A stretch of 64,000 nt of DNA, taken from Pocillopora verrucosa (Eukaryota; Cnidaria; Anthozoa; Scleractinia; Pocilloporidae). The notes below the pieces were generated by a model. It was not told where the DNA came from, did no database searches, and saw nothing but the letters and a program-made list of their open reading frames with translations. Location: contig NC_089323.1 of the NCBI RefSeq assembly GCF_036669915.1, positions 13,480,840-13,544,839 on the forward strand, read 5' to 3'. This document shows, piece after piece, positions 12,426-22,790 of this stretch. Within the stretch, counting starts at the first letter, position 1. Each line of letters starts with the position of its first letter. The position numbers and the translations under genes were made by a program.

Positions 12426-12760
12426 GGTGAATTTCTGTTCGGGTTAGAATTTTAATTGATCCTTATAAAGCTAGGGACTGAAATTACTGTAAGCAGAGAG
12501 TAAACCAATATATCATCGGATAAGGAGAAAAAAGACTTCAAACGCTTTTGTACTGATACCACTGTATGGTGAGTGAAGACAACATAACTGATCTCCTCAC
12601 AAGTGATGAAAACCTGATAGATAGCCCCATATCATTAGAATCGTTGTAACGATTGGAGTTTTCCTTATCATGAGCTCAAAATATGAAATCTCCGATGTCT
12701 TAAATTTGCCATGTGAATGAACCGGTTCTTTAAACTAATTCGCACTTAAGAGCTAATGTT

Positions 12761-13573
12761 AACAAGTATCAGACAAACAGCGGCAGGTCACCCAAAATTT
12801 GCTTTCACCCCTACTTCATATTTTGTAACTCAACATGTCCTAATAATTGTGGTGTAGTTTTTTTGTGAAAATATAGTTTAGTTTTCGAGAAATAATTTTT
12901 TTCGTTCGACCGCTTAAATATGCAAATTTTCACCGTGAATATTACCCGAGTTGTGTATCCTCGTGTAACGAATATACTTGACCTCCGGTATTTCTGTCAA
13001 CAAAATCCTTCGTTTTATTATCTAAACGTAATCCCCTGTCATTATTGAAGCTGGTAAAGTAATATTTATTTTTTGGTGAATATTTTTGTCCGACATACAA
13101 GTTTTCCTATGTCGAATAGTAGCATCAAAACAAAGATAGTTTTACACGGACCGATATGACAGAATCTAATGAGCTTCGAGCTTTTAAAAGACAAAAAGAT
13201 GGTTAAAAAGTTACTGTAAAAGTGTATTTGTGTTGTTCTATCTTGAGACGAACTCAAAGTCCGGCAAAATTTACTCGCTAGCGACTATGAAATATACATG
13301 GTGTGCCTACTTGTCGCCACCGTTTACTGGCATAAATCACTACAATTTGTAAACAAAATCTAACATAACAATCTTACCTTATTTATAATAATTTCATGAG
13401 CTGTTTCGATTACTATATAACGCCTGGGTATTATTTTTGATAGGAGCCCAGGTTTTGCGTTTTGTTATCCTCTCCCCTATTTCCACCATAAGCTAGTCAC
13501 GCAATAATTTATACTGACACAAATGAATATTTACCCTGTACAGAGATTTTTGTTTATGTTTAATTAAAAGTAC
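12761..13573. other. nothing recognised
   Basis: This lies between the alpha GPCR unit and the decayed channel gene. The last three exons of the channel gene, expected here by comparison with the intact copy at 33.5 kb, were not found and seem deleted. Confidence 0.45.
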
Positions 13574-15083
13574 TATGTTGAGGAGAATCACAATCACGGT
13601 CCCCATGTACGCTAGCAGTAACAGTGTTAAGAGTAAACAAAACTTGGAAAAGTTTTGTTTATTTTTTATTTTATTTCATTACGTTCAAAGCCAAACATTT
13701 ACCACTGCGCAGCGCAACAGCTACGCGACAAGACGTAAATACGCGCTCGACTATTTCGCTTAGCACAGAATTTAACTCTGTCACAACTTCTGTAGAGAGG
13801 TACCAATCATAACCTTACTTGAAGCTTGAGTAGTCCTCTACAATTGGTCTTTGTTCGAACAACGCCCGAAATCCGGTCTACAAAACATCTCCCAAGCCAC
13901 TAAATGTGAGAAGATGCAAAGATAACTACTCTTACAAATTTGCATCGTCGGTAAAAATCATTGCAACCGTAAGCATCTAAGTAACTCGTACCAACCATAA
14001 ACACTATTCCGCTCAGTTGGTGGAAAAATCCATACCAAATCATCGCTGAACAAATTGCACATGTAATCATTTCATTGCTATTTTTTTAACTAGATCATAA
14101 AAATTAAGGTAATCGTTTTGAGCCCTCCTTAAGCATCAATGAGTTACATAATAATTCTGAAGAGGATCAGTTCAGTGGGAAGGAGATGTGCAACGATCTG
14201 AAAAATTCAGACGTACCTAAATTAATGGTATTGATTAGAACCGTGACGTAATGATAAAAACAAGGCGCAACAAAAGGGAAGAAAGATCACAATAAAAACT
14301 GCAAGGAACCCCGTCAAGTCCTCCTGAATAATCCTTGCCACGACTTTTTGTGTATAATCCTGTAGTCCTGGAAAAGATGAAGGGCTTTGTTGGATAAGAA
14401 ACAATGTTACATGCATTTTTTTGCTGATTTCCGATCTATACAAAGAACCTCGAAAATCATAAACACAGATCAATAAAATAACTTGTTTAGGTAGATTCAT
14501 TCGAGTTCTGCAAGCCAAAGTTAAGCGAATTGCAAATAACAAGGGCAAGATTTCCTTGTAACCCCATACCTAATTAAGTATACAGTTATTGGATAAAAGA
14601 AGCTTGGCGAAGAAAATAGATTGAGAACTAAGGTTTTGTTTCAGAGTAGCACAGGGTTATACGGGAATGTTATCATCACTAGTTTTCCTTCCACACTGCT
14701 CTAGAAAAAGGACTGACGAAAAAAAGCGAATTTAAAAATGTCCCAGACAGTACAAATCTTGAGCTTGGTTGTGAGGTAAATTACCTTGTCACGCAAGAAA
14801 ACTTAAATATCTTGAGGAAGTTTAACAAGACAGCCAAAGATGCAAATATCCACTGTGCTTTACTACCAATGTATTGGAAAGGTATTATATACAGGATCAA
14901 AAGTAGGCCTAACCAGTCAAACGTGCTCATCCACTCGGTGAAATATGATTGTCTCTCACTGCAAGAACAAAGGTCTTTAACGACTTGGCTTAATCACCCA
15001 ATGGCTCGTTGTGTTTCATACTTCTCAATAAAGATATTGAAATAATAAGTCTGTGTACTTAATAAAGATTCAGACAAATGGAT

Positions 15084-15088
<5 letters not shown>

Positions 15089-15131
<43 letters not shown>

Positions 15132-15490
15132 TTATAGCAGGTAATTTAGTAGTAACAACTGAGTTGAAAACATAAATTAGCCGCCGTAAAGGGTAAAAAT
15201 GCTGACGTTTCGAGCGTTAGCCCTTCGTCAGAGCGATTGGAGGAATTGTGAGTTGTGTGTGGGTTTATATGCGGAAAGTGGAGCTACACTATTGTTGGGA
15301 ATATGGTGACGAGAAAACAGGAATAAATTAGTCGAATGAAAAGCGCTCGTTGATTCCGTAGAGATTAAGGGTGCTGATTTGGAAGATAAATTTTTGTTCT
15401 AGTGTTTTGCGGCTTTCCGAACTGCCTAGATGCAAGGAGAGGCCGCAAACTGCCATATGCTGTTTTGAATGATTAAAATAGTCAAATATA
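15089..15490 (-). mobile_element. Penelope-like element 3' remnant
   Basis: Minus-strand coding from about 15490 to 15347 reads FNHSKQHMAVCGLSLHLG..., then TLEQKFIFQISTLN and a stop. I recognise this as the C-terminal region (after the GIY-YIG part) of Penelope-like retroelements. Downstream lies non-coding sequence with a hammerhead-ribozyme core (15198-15236), as known for the pseudo-LTRs of these elements. The left edge is judged from the loss of similarity to the channel-gene intron. Beyond about 15490 the sequence again matches the intron of the intact channel gene (36.3-36.4 kb). Confidence 0.72.
15198..15236 (-). ncRNA. hammerhead ribozyme motif, minimal type I
   Basis: On the minus strand: stem I GCT (15234-15232), the core CTGACGA (15231-15225), stem II GGGC/GCTC closed by the loop TAAC, the core GAAA (15211-15208), a two-base-pair stem III (AC/GT with no loop), then the cleavage site after GTC (C at 15204) and AGC closing stem I. 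The near-absent stem III is typical of ribozymes in Penelope-like elements, which are thought to work as dimers. One extra A between the core and stem II is a mild deviation. Activity is not shown. Confidence 0.75.
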
Positions 15491-15699
15491 GCGGAAAGCA
15501 GTAGTTGTAGAGATGTAGGGTTGTAATTGGCACCTCTTTCTTTAGAAGAGTAGCACACGTTGACAAGAAACTCTTTCGTTGCTATTTCAAGTGAACTGGG
15601 CCCGAAGGGACAAAGGAACATAAATATCAGAGACAAAAATGCGGGGCTAAAACATGGGGCTGGCCTAAGTTTTTAAAACTTGGACCGTTACGGTATGTT

Positions 15700-15745
15700 T
15701 CATGAGGCCATAGTATGGACAAAACTGTCTATGGCCCGGACTGTA
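15700..15745. repeat. short hairpin GGCCATAG/CTATGGCC
   Basis: Perfect 8-base arms lie at about 15707-15714 and 15731-15738 in non-coding sequence. The role is unknown. Confidence 0.5.
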
Positions 15746-16794
15746 AAAAGCGTAGAATATTGTGTTTATTAAAATATTCTTACCATGTAACATATAAGTA
15801 AGTAAGTAACATATTCAAAATGTTTCAAGACATATAAATAAAAAAAATTGATGTATAGGAGAAAAACCATAACAACCCAAAAAATAAAACCAGTAAGCCA
15901 CAGTCTCTACAGTGAATCCATATTTGGTGAATACGTACACAGCTGTTTCCATAAAGGTTGTCGGAAAAAAAAAGTGCTCGTGACAACCCCAATAGGTATC
16001 GTGGGAAGTTTTCAGATCACGGTTCTTTTCCCTCAGGATTTCAGGGAAAACTGAGAAAACGTCACTGTAAGGAAGAGGCATCATAATCTTGACGAGTTTA
16101 TCTATTTATTTAATTTCTTAAAATTCACTGATTACCAGATACCCAGATTATCTTTCAAGATTGTCACGTGCACTTTTGTCCTTTTTTCCGCCAAGCTTCC
16201 TCAAAACAGCTGTGTACATGTACAGCTGACGAATTTTGTTAGCTTGAACGAGTTGACTCGTATCTTGACAATCTTACTTAGTTTTATAGTTTGATACACC
16301 GTCATACTTTTGCAGCTTTGTTGATCAGACATTGCATCTGGGTGATAAGACGGTCGTCATCTGAGAGATAAGACGGTCGGGCGATGGGACACCAAAACTA
16401 TTTATAAGGGTTTTAACATTGGAAGTCCCTCTACTCACATTCAGTCATTTGATTGATTTCTTCAAAGGTATAAAACACGACCATAAGGAGGGTGACAACC
16501 TCACAAAATCCATGTTATAAATCTGCTGCACCCCTGCACTAAGTGGGGTCCAGTTTGGTAGAACCATACAATAAGGAGTATGACAATAACAGCACGAAGA
16601 TAACACAGAAACACGCTTAAACGCATGACTATATGCGTTAAATCAATTCATGTTTAAGTCAAATTTCTTAGAAATTGAACAAAGCCAAATCCTGAGGTTT
16701 TTTCTTTCTTTTTTTTACCAAATGAAACGACATCAACAGCTAAAATTCTGTTGAAAAATAAGGGTGAAATTTTGTCAGAAAAGGGAGGCACTGA

Positions 16795-17890
16795 GCGAAA
16801 GAAATTGGAGCTTCAGATGCACAGAGGAACAGAAAAATATGGTTTATGTAGTACAAGCTACCGTCTCTATTGAAGTCACTCTTTGTTACTATCACGCAGT
16901 GTTTGTAATTTTAGTTTCGTTTAGAGAAAGCGTTGCGTGACATTCCAAAGAACAAACGTTCCCCAATTGCGCTCTTCAAATTGAAACATTCTGAATAAAC
17001 GTAGTATTCAAAATCCCAACTGTCACGAGGCAGCCCAGTTGGCTGTGTACAGAGCGTAGCCGAGGAGATGACTCAGGACAACCAAGAACAAATCCAGTAA
17101 GTAGCCGGTGCAACATGAAGGGCTTGAACCCAGGACTACCAGATTACAAGCCCACGCCCTAACCACTCAGTCACACTCACCTTTTGCCAAATCCTTACTG
17201 TTTTCAATGTAATCTCCTTCCCTTTTATCTCTGTCCAGGAAACCATCAAGAAGAGCGCTTAAACAGGCCAAGACAAATGTCATAAAAAAATTATTTGGTA
17301 GTTGGTGTTACGGAGCAGTTGGAAGATTTACAATCTGTTCTTGGAAAACTTTTACCTGAATTTTTCAGGAAAGAAAAGACTCCAGGTCAGTGCATATCAA
17401 AAAAGATAGAGAAAGAGATGCATGATGCCAAGTTTTTCTATGAATGTCTCAAGCGACAGAGAATAACATCAGGATATCAGTCTTCAGCGTGATCTCACAT
17501 AAACTGTATTCTTTTAACTTTTTGTGTCGATTCTTGATCAATTCTCTATTTTCACGACAACTCGCGCCATCCTTCTTCAAAACTAAACAATTCTTGACTT
17601 GTTCACCAGCGTCTTCCCGAGCCTTAAGGAGATTGCTTGTTTTAACTTTGAGTTCTCGTTGTACTTGTGATGTTTTCATTTCTACTACTTTCCTTTTTTA
17701 GTTTCCTAAATTAATTGTTTTATTTTCAGACGATGATCTCAATTACAAGATGACATTTACCAGAACCGTGAATAAGAGAGGACCTTCTCCGGGGGGGGCA
17801 ACAGGTAATGAAGAAACATATGGAATTAGAGGAAAGATGTAAAGGAAAGATTTAATAGCCTGGAAGCCGAAATGATGTCTGAATAATGAA
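16795..17890 (+). pseudogene. 2-O-sulfotransferase pseudogene (3' exons)
   Basis: This is a degraded duplicate of the gene at 1.3-6.8 kb. It keeps the end of the fourth visible exon (about 16798-16842), lacks the fifth, and keeps the sixth (about 17240-17383) and seventh (17730 onward). The sixth has an extra A in an A run, which breaks the frame just before LVVGVTEQLED. The seventh has an expanded G run (GGGGGGGG near 17793) and small deletions. The SINE in the same intron is duplicated as well, so the copy arose by DNA duplication, not by retroposition. Confidence 0.86.
16990..17180 (-). mobile_element. tRNA-Ser/Leu-like SINE, duplicated copy
   Basis: This copy matches the SINE at 5878-6052 in head, body and position before the same exon. 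It was carried along with the sulfotransferase duplication rather than inserted separately. Confidence 0.75.
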
Positions 17891-19139
17891 CCCTCGCTTT
17901 ACAAGGGAGTATACGAGTGGAGGTTGGAGAGAAAATTTCAGTGAAGAAATTTTGACATTTATAGTACACCAAACTGCGCTTGAAATCCTTTTATTACCTA
18001 TATCTATTTGTGTTCGTCATTTCATCGCTTTTATCTTACATAGCGAACCTTGATTGTATCTAGTGTACATTGTAAAATATGTACTTTTTACCGTAAATTT
18101 GTAATGCGCATGTTGGCATATTCATATTCGCAATGTAAGCTGATTATATATTCAAGGTATGCCTATGCAAGTAGGCTTTGGTGGTGATAAGTGTATGGGG
18201 TCAAATGCATTTTGTTTTGACCATCCTGAGTTTCAAAGTTTGCTCATGCACAGAGGGGGTTGGGAAGGGGAGGGGGTACAAATGCACACTCTCAGGTGAC
18301 CTCAACATGTAAGTACCGTCAACCAGGGTATGGCTCTCGGAATCTTGGATCTTAACTAAGGTACACAATTTGTCTAATTCATGCTTTGAATACAGCATCT
18401 CTCTGGACTTTTGTGGCCAAGAATATATTTCATACAAGCTACAAATCAAGATGAGACGCATATCCACAGTCCCTTTATCTAGTAAAGATAAAAATAATTG
18501 AGGCTCAAAAAAAGATCGAGGAATGCTTTTGTTTTGCTTTACTTCTTTACGTAATTTTTCTGTAAAACCTTCGCCGATCTCTCAACCAATCAAAATCAAG
18601 ATTGAAACAAATCGCGATTTGGTCCATTGTAGTTCCCCGCGCCTGACACATTTTGCTAGTTTTTTCTACGGATTCTCATTGGCTCCTTGTGATATTTTCC
18701 TTTCCTCTGATTGGCTCTTCTGATCAATTTGAATTTGGAGCTCGCGAAGTGCATTAGCAAGCTCGACGTCTTCTTTTCAGTGAAATACAAAGTTCATTTT
18801 TTTTTTCATTAGTCTTCTCCAACAACTTTACAAAGAGGAACATATTGTAAAATTCAAAATTCCTAACTTGTGAGAAAACTGTTTACAGCGAATCACCTGA
18901 CATAAGATGAAAGGGCATTAAAAACAAAATAACCTTTTCATTACTCAAAATGAGAGTAAACAGAGTTTCGCATTCTTTTGTCAAAGAGTAAAACCACTGA
19001 TGTCTTTATATTTGAGTTGTAAATTAACTCCTAACCCTAATTCGCACTTAAGTCAAATTACACCGACTAAGATTAACAGCTGTCCGTGGTCTAAGTTGTT
19101 GTTTTCTAGTAAGTAGGCCGTCATTACCATAAATCATTT

Positions 19140-20005
19140 CCAAAAAAAAATTGAAAGAAAATGCTCTGTGAGTCTAGCCGTGAGTCTAAAGATTTTATAA
19201 TTCGGTGTTCAGTCATTTAAATTACGTGTCATTCTTAAGGGCTTTGGGTGGGTCTCAATAAAATGTATTGAAACTATTCTGCAACCTTTTAGTCATAAAT
19301 TTAGATCAAATGTCGTAAAAACTGCTTACTGTTGAACAGATGTTTCATCTCTTAGGTGATAATAAATGCAACGAAAGCCCAAAAAAACATAATTGATTGT
19401 AATGCGCTCAAAACAGGCGGTTCTTTAGCTCGTTTTTTGTTCATGAACGAAGACGAAAAGGCGGTTTTTGCTGACATGCACAGGGGGAGTGAGTTTACGT
19501 ATTAACGGTCGGGCGAGTGTTGTTAAGTTAAGATATTTCTCGTTGCAAAAGAAGATGATCTGCGAGGAAAATGCTCCGGCCGTGAGTCAAGAAATTTAAT
19601 TTATACAGTGTTCAGCAACGCACCCTTTAGCCATTTAAATTACATGTCTGTCTTAATGGCTTTGGGTGGGTTTCAATAAAATGTATTGCAACTATTCTGC
19701 AACTTTTTAAGGCAGAAAATTAAGAACAAATATTGTAAAAATTTCTTACTGATGAACAGATGTTTCTTCCCTATTGTGATAATAAATGCAACGGAGGCCC
19801 AAGAAAAAAAAATTGATTGTGACACAACAGGCGGTTCTTTTGTTCATTGTTAGTTCGTAAACGCTATCAGAAAGATGGTTATGCTGACACAGACAGGGGA
19901 TGCAAGTTTTAAGTATTAACGGCCGGGCGATTGCTGTTAAGTTAAGATATTTCTCGTTGCTATAGCAGATGATCTGTTGGGAAAAGGATAGGACTGCTTC
20001 GGATT
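19140..20005 (+). repeat. tandemly doubled GPCR 5' flank (beta copy 2)
   Basis: Two diverged copies of the ~430-bp conserved 5' flank follow each other (about 19140-19560 and 19561-19995). Each has the GGCTTTGGGTGGG, AATAAAATGTATTG, GATAATAAATGCAACG and GGCGGTTCTTT landmarks in the same order. Alpha genes have only one copy. Confidence 0.75.
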
Positions 20006-20017
20006 AGCGGCGAGAAT

Positions 20018-20920
20018 ATGGTAACAACTCAGAATTTTACAGAAGACGGAACACAAACCAAAACCATGGAATGTTCCCGGTCTATGGCGAGTGCAATACA
20101 ATCGTATGCATATTATTTCTCGTCAATCCACATTCTCCTTTCCCTCACGGCATTTCTTGGCAATTCTCTTATCCTTGTAGCCCTTCACAAGGAATCCTCC
20201 CTTCATCCGCCGTCCAAAGTCCTTTATCGTTGCCTGGCAACAACAGATCTTTTAGTTGGTCTCGTCATTCATCCTTTAGCTGCCATCCATTTCATGTCTT
20301 TTATTCACGAAGACTGGGGCCGTTGTCGATGGACATACCACGCAATTTTCATATCAGGCTATGCGTTATGTTCAGTATCTTTGTCGACAACGACGACTAT
20401 AAGTGTCGACAGACTTCTCGCCCTGTTGTTGGGGTTGAGATACAGACAAATCGTAACCGTAAAGCGCATCCAGGTCATTTTAGTTACCTTTTGGATTGCA
20501 GCCGGTGTCTTTACTTCATTCTATAGCTTAATTTACCACATAACATTTTGGTCCATCTTTGTAGCGACAGTGTCTTGCTTGATGATCTCATCCGCATCTT
20601 ACGCAAAGATTTTTAGAGTTCTTCGTCTTTATCATACTCAAATACAAGATCATGCCCAGCAACATCCGAGCCAACCAAATGCACTGAACATCGCACGTTA
20701 CAGAAAGGCAGTGTACAATGCTCTGTGGGTGCAGTTAGCTTTATTTATCTGTTATCTACCTTATTGCATGCAGGTAATTTTGCGCACTTTCAGTAAAATA
20801 TCTCCGACACATTTAGTCGTCAGTGAGGCACTAATGGTAGTTTTTGTCTGCTTTAACTCAACCTTAAACCCATTCCTTTACTGTTGGAAGATTAGCGAGG
20901 TAAGACAAGCAGTAAAGTAG
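20018..20920 (+). CDS. rhodopsin-like GPCR, beta subtype, copy 2, C-terminally shortened
   Basis: This is an intronless 300-residue receptor, parallel to the alpha copy but with the beta N terminus MVTTQNFTEDGTQTKTMECS, which has an N-glycosylation sequon at 6-8. It has the GN, TTDLLVGL, SVDRLLAL, CYLP and NPFLY markers. The stop TAG at 20918-20920 stands where the siblings have CAG. The frame behind it still reads TMRQALCCS, then a natural stop, so the protein loses nine residues, including the Cys-Cys pair. The seven membrane segments are complete, so the receptor may still fold; membrane anchoring of the tail would be affected. AATAAA follows at 21053. Confidence 0.88.
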   Translation: MVTTQNFTEDGTQTKTMECSRSMASAIQSYAYYFSSIHILLSLTAFLGNSLILVALHKESSLHPPSKVLYRCLATTDLLVGLVIHPLAAIHFMSFIHEDWGRCRWTYHAIFISGYALCSVSLSTTTTISVDRLLALLLGLRYRQIVTVKRIQVILVTFWIAAGVFTSFYSLIYHITFWSIFVATVSCLMISSASYAKIFRVLRLYHTQIQDHAQQHPSQPNALNIARYRKAVYNALWVQLALFICYLPYCMQVILRTFSKISPTHLVVSEALMVVFVCFNSTLNPFLYCWKISEVRQAVK

Positions 20921-21052
20921 ACAATGAGACAAGCACTATGTTGTTCGTAAGGTGAATTTCATTTCAGGTTAGATTGTATTGATCCCTATAAAGCTAATTA
21001 GCTTGAAACAATTGTAAATAGAGAATGAACCAGTAAATAATCGTATGAGAAG

Positions 21053-21058
21053 AATAAA
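21053..21058 (+). terminator. polyadenylation signal of beta GPCR copy 2
   Basis: AATAAA in the context GA-AATAAA-GACTT, which is kept at the same distance after copies 3-6. Confidence 0.6.
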
Positions 21059-21828
21059 GACTTAAAACACTTTTGCACCGGCTATCACTGTATGATGAGT
21101 GAAGACAACATTACTGATTTCCTCACAAGTGATGAAAACAAGATAGATAGACCCTTGTCACTGGAATCGTTGTAACAATTGGAGTTTTCCTTATAATGCG
21201 CTCAAGATACGTGAACTGAAATCACCGATGTCGTTTATTTGCAATATGAATGAACCGGCTACTTTAAACATTAATTTCTACAAAGTAAAAATAAACTCAT
21301 AACTTTTAACGAAATAAATTGTTTTTCTGCAATTGCCTAAAATGCAGATCACCTGCGCGGATTATTGCTTTACTTAAAGGTAAACTTCCAGTTGTTGTCC
21401 ACACCACTCAGTGCCAAGTATTAAGGACTAAAAGTCGCTTAAGTTTTCTGACCAGAAGCCTATAACCTTGAACATAAAATGCTCCCGTTATGATTAATGG
21501 CGTTTCAGAGCTTTGGAACTATTTGCACCTTTCAGCGTATCGAGTCAGAATAAATGTCGGTGAAATTGCTTTCTGTTGGAGAAGTGTTTCCTTTCTAAGA
21601 GATTTAAAGTTTAAGGTATACTTAAAGGAAAAATTGACGCCTTCTTTGACATAACTGATATAAGTTTGTGCATTTTAAAAGATTAAGCGCTACTGAGAAT
21701 GTCAAATTTTATTGATTAAGAGTTTCAGTAACCTTTACCAGGCAAGTACTGTTGGGACGAAATACTTCTTAAGGCAATCATCGACAACCTGCGGCAAAAA
21801 GAAATAAGGGCTTACTACAGGTAGAATA

Positions 21829-22345
21829 ATGGGGACAACGAATTTAACTGACAGGAGGTGGAATACATACAAAAGTATTTCACAACTAATGTGTTTCCAG
21901 TTTTCATAAGTGGAGTGCAATAAAACGCATATTATCCTTCTGTACTCAAGCTAATTTTGTCCCCCTTTCTCTCAATCTATTTTACCAACAACTGATCACA
22001 TTGGTTGGTTTTTTTGTTAATCCGCGTGTTACAGCATATTGGATATCACTTTGTTACAAAGACTGGAACCTTTGTCGATACACGTGCATCGCAAGCTCCA
22101 TAACAAGCTATGTATTATGCTCAGTGTCTTGAATTTGTTGACTTTGAATACCATTAGTGTGGACAGATTTCTCTCCCTGTATGCGGGGCTGAGATACAGA
22201 CAAATTGTGACTTTAAAGGAGATACATATCATCTAGGCCACTATTTGTACTGTATCGCGTATCGCGTATCGCTTGGCTGTGCTGTAGTTAAGATTACCTT
22301 TCACTCCTCTGGTATGGCCTTGTAATTATAACATCTCGCTCAAAA
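21829..22345 (+). pseudogene. GPCR pseudogene, third (gamma) subtype, unit 2
   Basis: It starts with ATG GGG ACA ACG at 21829, in the position of the GPCR start. It soon meets in-frame stops and has lost most of TM1-TM2. Recognisable pieces are YKDWNLCRY (before TM3), SYVLCSVS, and after a frameshift NTISVDRFLSLYAGLRYRQIVTLK. This subtype differs from alpha and beta and recurs, equally broken, at 26.9, 33.0 and 50.9 kb. Confidence 0.8.
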
Positions 22346-22605
22346 TAATTGTAAATCCTTCAAAAATTCTGTGATTTTCTACTGAACAATGAAATACATC
22401 TACTTGAGTAAAAAAAAAATTAATAATTGTCTAATTTATCAAACGAATTAGTTTTTTCGCTGAAACATTAAGTGCTAGAACGATTTAAGCAAAAATAGTT
22501 TAGAGAAAAAGCTTCACTGTATCTCTTACATGCAGAGATACAAAAAATCACCGAAAAGAAATTCCTACGGCCAATCCCTGTTAACAGGCCCAGTTCCTCA
22601 CATAC

Positions 22606-22790
22606 CAGAAAAGGAATCTTTCCGTGCATATGCGAGTAAGCTGGAAAAGACGATCCACATCGTACTCCAGACGATCGACTTTCATGGCCTGAATGTAGGT
22701 CTTGCTCAACTGTGCAATGAGTATGCTAAAAAGAATCACAATCATAGTTTCCATGCCATAAACGTCATCATCAGCAGAATTGATAGACAG
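22606..22790 (-). pseudogene. TRP-like channel exon-11 remnant, unit 2
   Basis: The minus strand reads IVILFSILIAQLSKTYIQ and DRLEYDVDRLFQLTR, equivalent to the S6 exon at 34473-34647. The donor (CTG-GTATGT) is kept. The acceptor AG and the first codons are altered, and frameshifts separate the parts. No other channel exons are seen nearby. Confidence 0.82.

Larger units (their letters stand above)
7446..12760 (+). repeat. segmental duplication unit 1 (alpha GPCR)
   Basis: Landmark stretches here recur at about 17960, 22900, 27870 and 51830. They include a TTTATTACC-type start, the ACCGTA/CGCGCATGTTGGC block, the G-rich GGGGGTACAAATGCAC block, and then the ~1-kb GPCR 5' flank and the GPCR itself. 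This copy differs by a LINE insertion (about 8580-10575) and stops matching its siblings at about 12760. It therefore lacks the downstream GPCR remnant seen in units 2-5. Confidence 0.75.
13574..16615 (-). pseudogene. TRP-like channel pseudogene (exons 7-11 equivalents)
   Basis: Compared with the intact gene at 33.5-41.5 kb, the minus strand keeps exon 11 in part (13574-13628), exon 10 (13819-13899), exon 9 (14217-14367), exon 8 (14785-14958) and exon 7 (about 16439-16615). Exon 8 is still open, with both splice sites and the same 174-base length. Exon 10 has a TAG (13880-13878). Exon 9 has a one-base insertion and a TAA near its end. Exon 7 has TAG and TAA stops. The exons for the ankyrin region and the C terminus are missing. 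A Penelope-like fragment has landed in the intron between exons 7 and 8. Confidence 0.85.

Noticed and set aside
15815..16084. 89-codon minus-strand frame with aromatic-rich sequence
   Set aside because: No motif, overlaps an equally long frame on the other strand, and lies in the intron of a pseudogene.
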